This document shows, in pieces, positions 62,190 to 64,000 of a stretch of DNA of 64,000 nt (its first letter is position 1; each line of letters starts with the position of its first letter). Source of the stretch: Candidatus Bathyarchaeota archaeon (GTDB taxonomy: Archaea > Thermoproteota > Bathyarchaeia > Bathyarchaeales > Bathycorpusculaceae); the NCBI GenBank assembly GCA_026014745.1, contig JAOZHS010000001.1:620001-684000 (forward strand), read 5' to 3'. Under the pieces are notes generated by a model that saw nothing but the letters and a program-made list of their open reading frames with translations, was not told where the DNA came from and did not search any database. The position numbers and the translations under genes are program-made.

Positions 62190-63659
62190 ATGAACGTGGC
62201 CCTTTTAAGTGAACCAAAACTATTTTTCAGCGAAAAAGAGACTTGTACAGATCCCCAAGTAGGGTTATTAAATTATGGCCCTTATGGGGGTGCCAAAACT
62301 AAGAAACCTGAGAAAGAAAAGGTGACAATCCATGCTGGAATTATTGGCACCCTTAGAAGCATAAATGCTGCCAAAAGTTTTCTTGAAAGGTTAAATGGCC
62401 GTATCTCTGCACAAGAGAGTACGTCTAAGCAATACAAAGGAATAGACTTTCCTGGGCTAGGATTGAATGGACCTCTGCGATTTGAGATTGTTATTGACGA
62501 AAACGATGTCTTAGACATCAATCGAGAATTTATCCGATATCTCTCTCGCTTAGATAGAAGAGAACGCATTAAGGAAGCGGTCGCAAAATATTGTGAGAAA
62601 TTCGACGTTTTGGCTGAAGCTCATCCCAAGCCAGATATCATCTTGCTCCCTCTTGATGATGAATTACTTGCTCTTTGTAAGGACCCTGACGTTAAAGTTG
62701 ACCGCATTGTATATCAAAAAAGGGATTTTGGTGATCCAGAAAGTGCTAACGCCCCCATGTTCGATTTTCATCATCATTTAAAAGCTCAGGCAGCACTTCC
62801 TAGACGCGATTTTGTCACTCAAATGTTAAATCCCAAAACAATGGTATTCTCTGATGAGAGACAAAGTGCGGCCTTAATCGCTTGGAACTTCTCAGTCGGC
62901 ACTTACTATAAGGCAACAGGCACTCCTTGGAAATTAGCAGATATAAATGATGACACTTGCTACATTGGGATCTCTTTTTATCGAGAAATAATCAAGGACA
63001 AAATGGCGATGAGAGCAAGTATCGCACAGGTTTATATGAGGACTGGTGAGAGTCAAGTAATTACTGGGAGACCTTTTGAATGGGATGAAAAAGTCAGAGG
63101 TCGCCATGTTTGGTTGACTTCGTATCAGATGGAAGAGTTAGTTGCGGGGTCCATAAGAATCTTTTTTGATCAACGTCAGAAAAATCCAAAGAGGTTAGTC
63201 GTGCATAAATCGACTCATTTCTCAGAAGATGAAATCAAAGGCTGCATAGATGGCAGTAAAAATATCGATCAGATCGATTTAGTGCATGTAAGTGAAGATA
63301 TCGGCTTTAGAGCGTATCATCACAAATACGATTTTCCTGTCGTACGTGGTACTTTGATTACTAATAGCAAGCAACCAAACGACGCAATGTTATTTACTTC
63401 TGGTTACGTTCCCACTATTGGAACCTATCCCGGTCCTTCTGCACCAAAACCGCTTCATCTTAAGTGCCAAAGGATTGATTCATCCATCGAAATGATAAGT
63501 TCAGATATTCTGGGGCTCAGCAAGCTTGATTGGAACTCTTGCACATTCTATACAAGATTGCCTGTCACAATAGGGGTCTCAGAAAAAGTTGGGGACATTT
63601 TGGCTGAGATGGCAATCGCGAATATTTCGCCTCCAACAAGCTATCGATATTATATGTGA
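62190..63659 (+). CDS. short prokaryotic Argonaute (MID-PIWI, catalytically inactive)
   Basis: The 489-residue protein has MID and PIWI domains only, without N or PAZ. PIWI landmarks include CYIGISFYR (257-265), RLVVHKSTHFSEDEIKGCIDG, VVRGTLITN and LSKLDWNSCTFYTRLPVTIG, with a terminal YRYYM that normally places the C-terminal carboxylate in the guide pocket. The first catalytic Asp of the DEDX tetrad is missing (YIGIS), so it should bind guide and target without cutting. It follows the nuclease-APAZ gene by 6 bp, as one operon. AT-rich codons suggest acquisition by transfer. Confidence 0.82.
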   Translation: MNVALLSEPKLFFSEKETCTDPQVGLLNYGPYGGAKTKKPEKEKVTIHAGIIGTLRSINAAKSFLERLNGRISAQESTSKQYKGIDFPGLGLNGPLRFEIVIDENDVLDINREFIRYLSRLDRRERIKEAVAKYCEKFDVLAEAHPKPDIILLPLDDELLALCKDPDVKVDRIVYQKRDFGDPESANAPMFDFHHHLKAQAALPRRDFVTQMLNPKTMVFSDERQSAALIAWNFSVGTYYKATGTPWKLADINDDTCYIGISFYREIIKDKMAMRASIAQVYMRTGESQVITGRPFEWDEKVRGRHVWLTSYQMEELVAGSIRIFFDQRQKNPKRLVVHKSTHFSEDEIKGCIDGSKNIDQIDLVHVSEDIGFRAYHHKYDFPVVRGTLITNSKQPNDAMLFTSGYVPTIGTYPGPSAPKPLHLKCQRIDSSIEMISSDILGLSKLDWNSCTFYTRLPVTIGVSEKVGDILAEMAIANISPPTSYRYYM

Positions 63660-64000
63660 CGTTTTCTCACATTTTTTCTATTTTTTCCTTTTTTGAATAT
63701 GATTTGTTGTGTTTTTTTGTTTTGTGGGGTTTGTTTTTTTGGTTGGGGGGTGGGTTTGGGTGGTTGTTTGGGTTGTTTTTTAATTGGTTTTTTGTTTGGT
63801 GGAATTGCTTATAGGGTTGGTGGGGGTTTGGGTTTTTGACGGGCGAAAAACGCTTTATGGGCCATGCTAGTGCCCGCTTGCATTGCGCTGTTCACTGCTT
63901 TCCGATGCTTTCAGCGAACCTATTTGTAGCCTATTTGGATCCTATTAGTGGTTCTATGCAGAAACTATAGAGGGGGAGGGGGCACCGCCTCATATTTGGA
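63660..64000. other. G/T-rich intergenic end of the window
   Basis: A T-rich stretch at 63664-63700 probably ends the Argonaute operon. From about 63710 to 63840 one strand is almost purely G and T (runs such as GGTTGGGGGGTGGG and GGTTGTTTGGGTTG), a striking strand bias. The inverted 65-bp repeat follows at 63911-63975. No gene is seen. Confidence 0.5.
63911..63975 (-). repeat. 65-bp repeat, right copy (inverted relative to 1017-1081)
   Basis: This is the reverse complement of 1017-1081, with two mismatches. The three AATAGG units at 11-bp spacing and the GAACC/GGTTC flanks are kept. Sequence similarity stops on both sides. It lies 251 bp downstream of the Argonaute gene. Confidence 0.85.

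Noticed and set aside
62190-63659. A self-sufficient slicing Argonaute
   Set aside because: The first catalytic aspartate is absent and no PAZ domain is present.

Overview
The window is archaeal chromosome and looks most like a mesophilic Bathyarchaeia lineage. This is judged from gene content, not from any search. Supporting signs are compact genes with frequent TTG/GTG starts, AT-rich archaeal TATA boxes close to starts, TrmB, Lrp/AsnC and bat-type regulators, a tRNA-His with an encoded G-1, many secreted proteins ending in a C-terminal membrane anchor, a putative methanogenesis marker 11 homologue, and pNOB8-type tRNA integration. No rRNA or CRISPR array was seen.

Layout. 0-6.6 kb: a truncated membrane gene, a membrane-anchored molybdopterin oxidoreductase, a beta-CASP RNA nuclease, a VOC protein, a membrane protein joining Mrr-like and TIR-like domains, an ion channel and a SET-domain protein. 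6.6-14.8 kb: a mobile region on the 3' end of tRNA-Leu(CAG). It holds an OLD-type ATPase/nuclease cassette and then a plasmid-like element of about 6.1 kb (HUH-type Rep, membrane protein, TPR operon, hairpin cluster, winged-helix regulator, tyrosine recombinase) bounded by a perfect 23-bp direct repeat. 15-34.5 kb: a CDF transporter, tRNA-His, a PQQ-like secreted protein divergent from a TrmB regulator, an ABC exporter, a bat-type regulator with a histidine kinase, hybrid cluster protein, an iron-sulfur flavoprotein, a NosD-like/NapH-NosR-like pair, an SGNH hydrolase and MarC. 34.7-42 kb: a nitrogen locus with an Lrp regulator, three Amt ammonium transporters, an SLC13/ArsB-type permease and no GlnK. 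Two of these promoters share a palindromic operator.

42-52 kb holds secreted proteins, a PAP2 enzyme, a REC-PAS-histidine kinase, a flavodoxin and tRNA-Ser(GCT), with two decayed copies of the tRNA-Ser 3' end upstream. 52-60.6 kb holds an operon with the marker-11-like gene, a MacB/FtsX-type ABC system, a divergent Fpg/Nei-like protein and a flavin-binding PPOX-family protein. 60.7-63.7 kb holds a two-gene short prokaryotic Argonaute system: a PD-(D/E)xK-APAZ effector followed by a catalytically inactive MID-PIWI Argonaute, resembling SPARDA.

The most interesting points are the short-Argonaute operon, the tRNA-Leu element with its hairpin cluster, the Mrr/TIR membrane protein, the nitrogen-locus operator, and a 65-bp repeat found in opposite orientation near both ends of the window. 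Residue numbers follow the start named in each entry.
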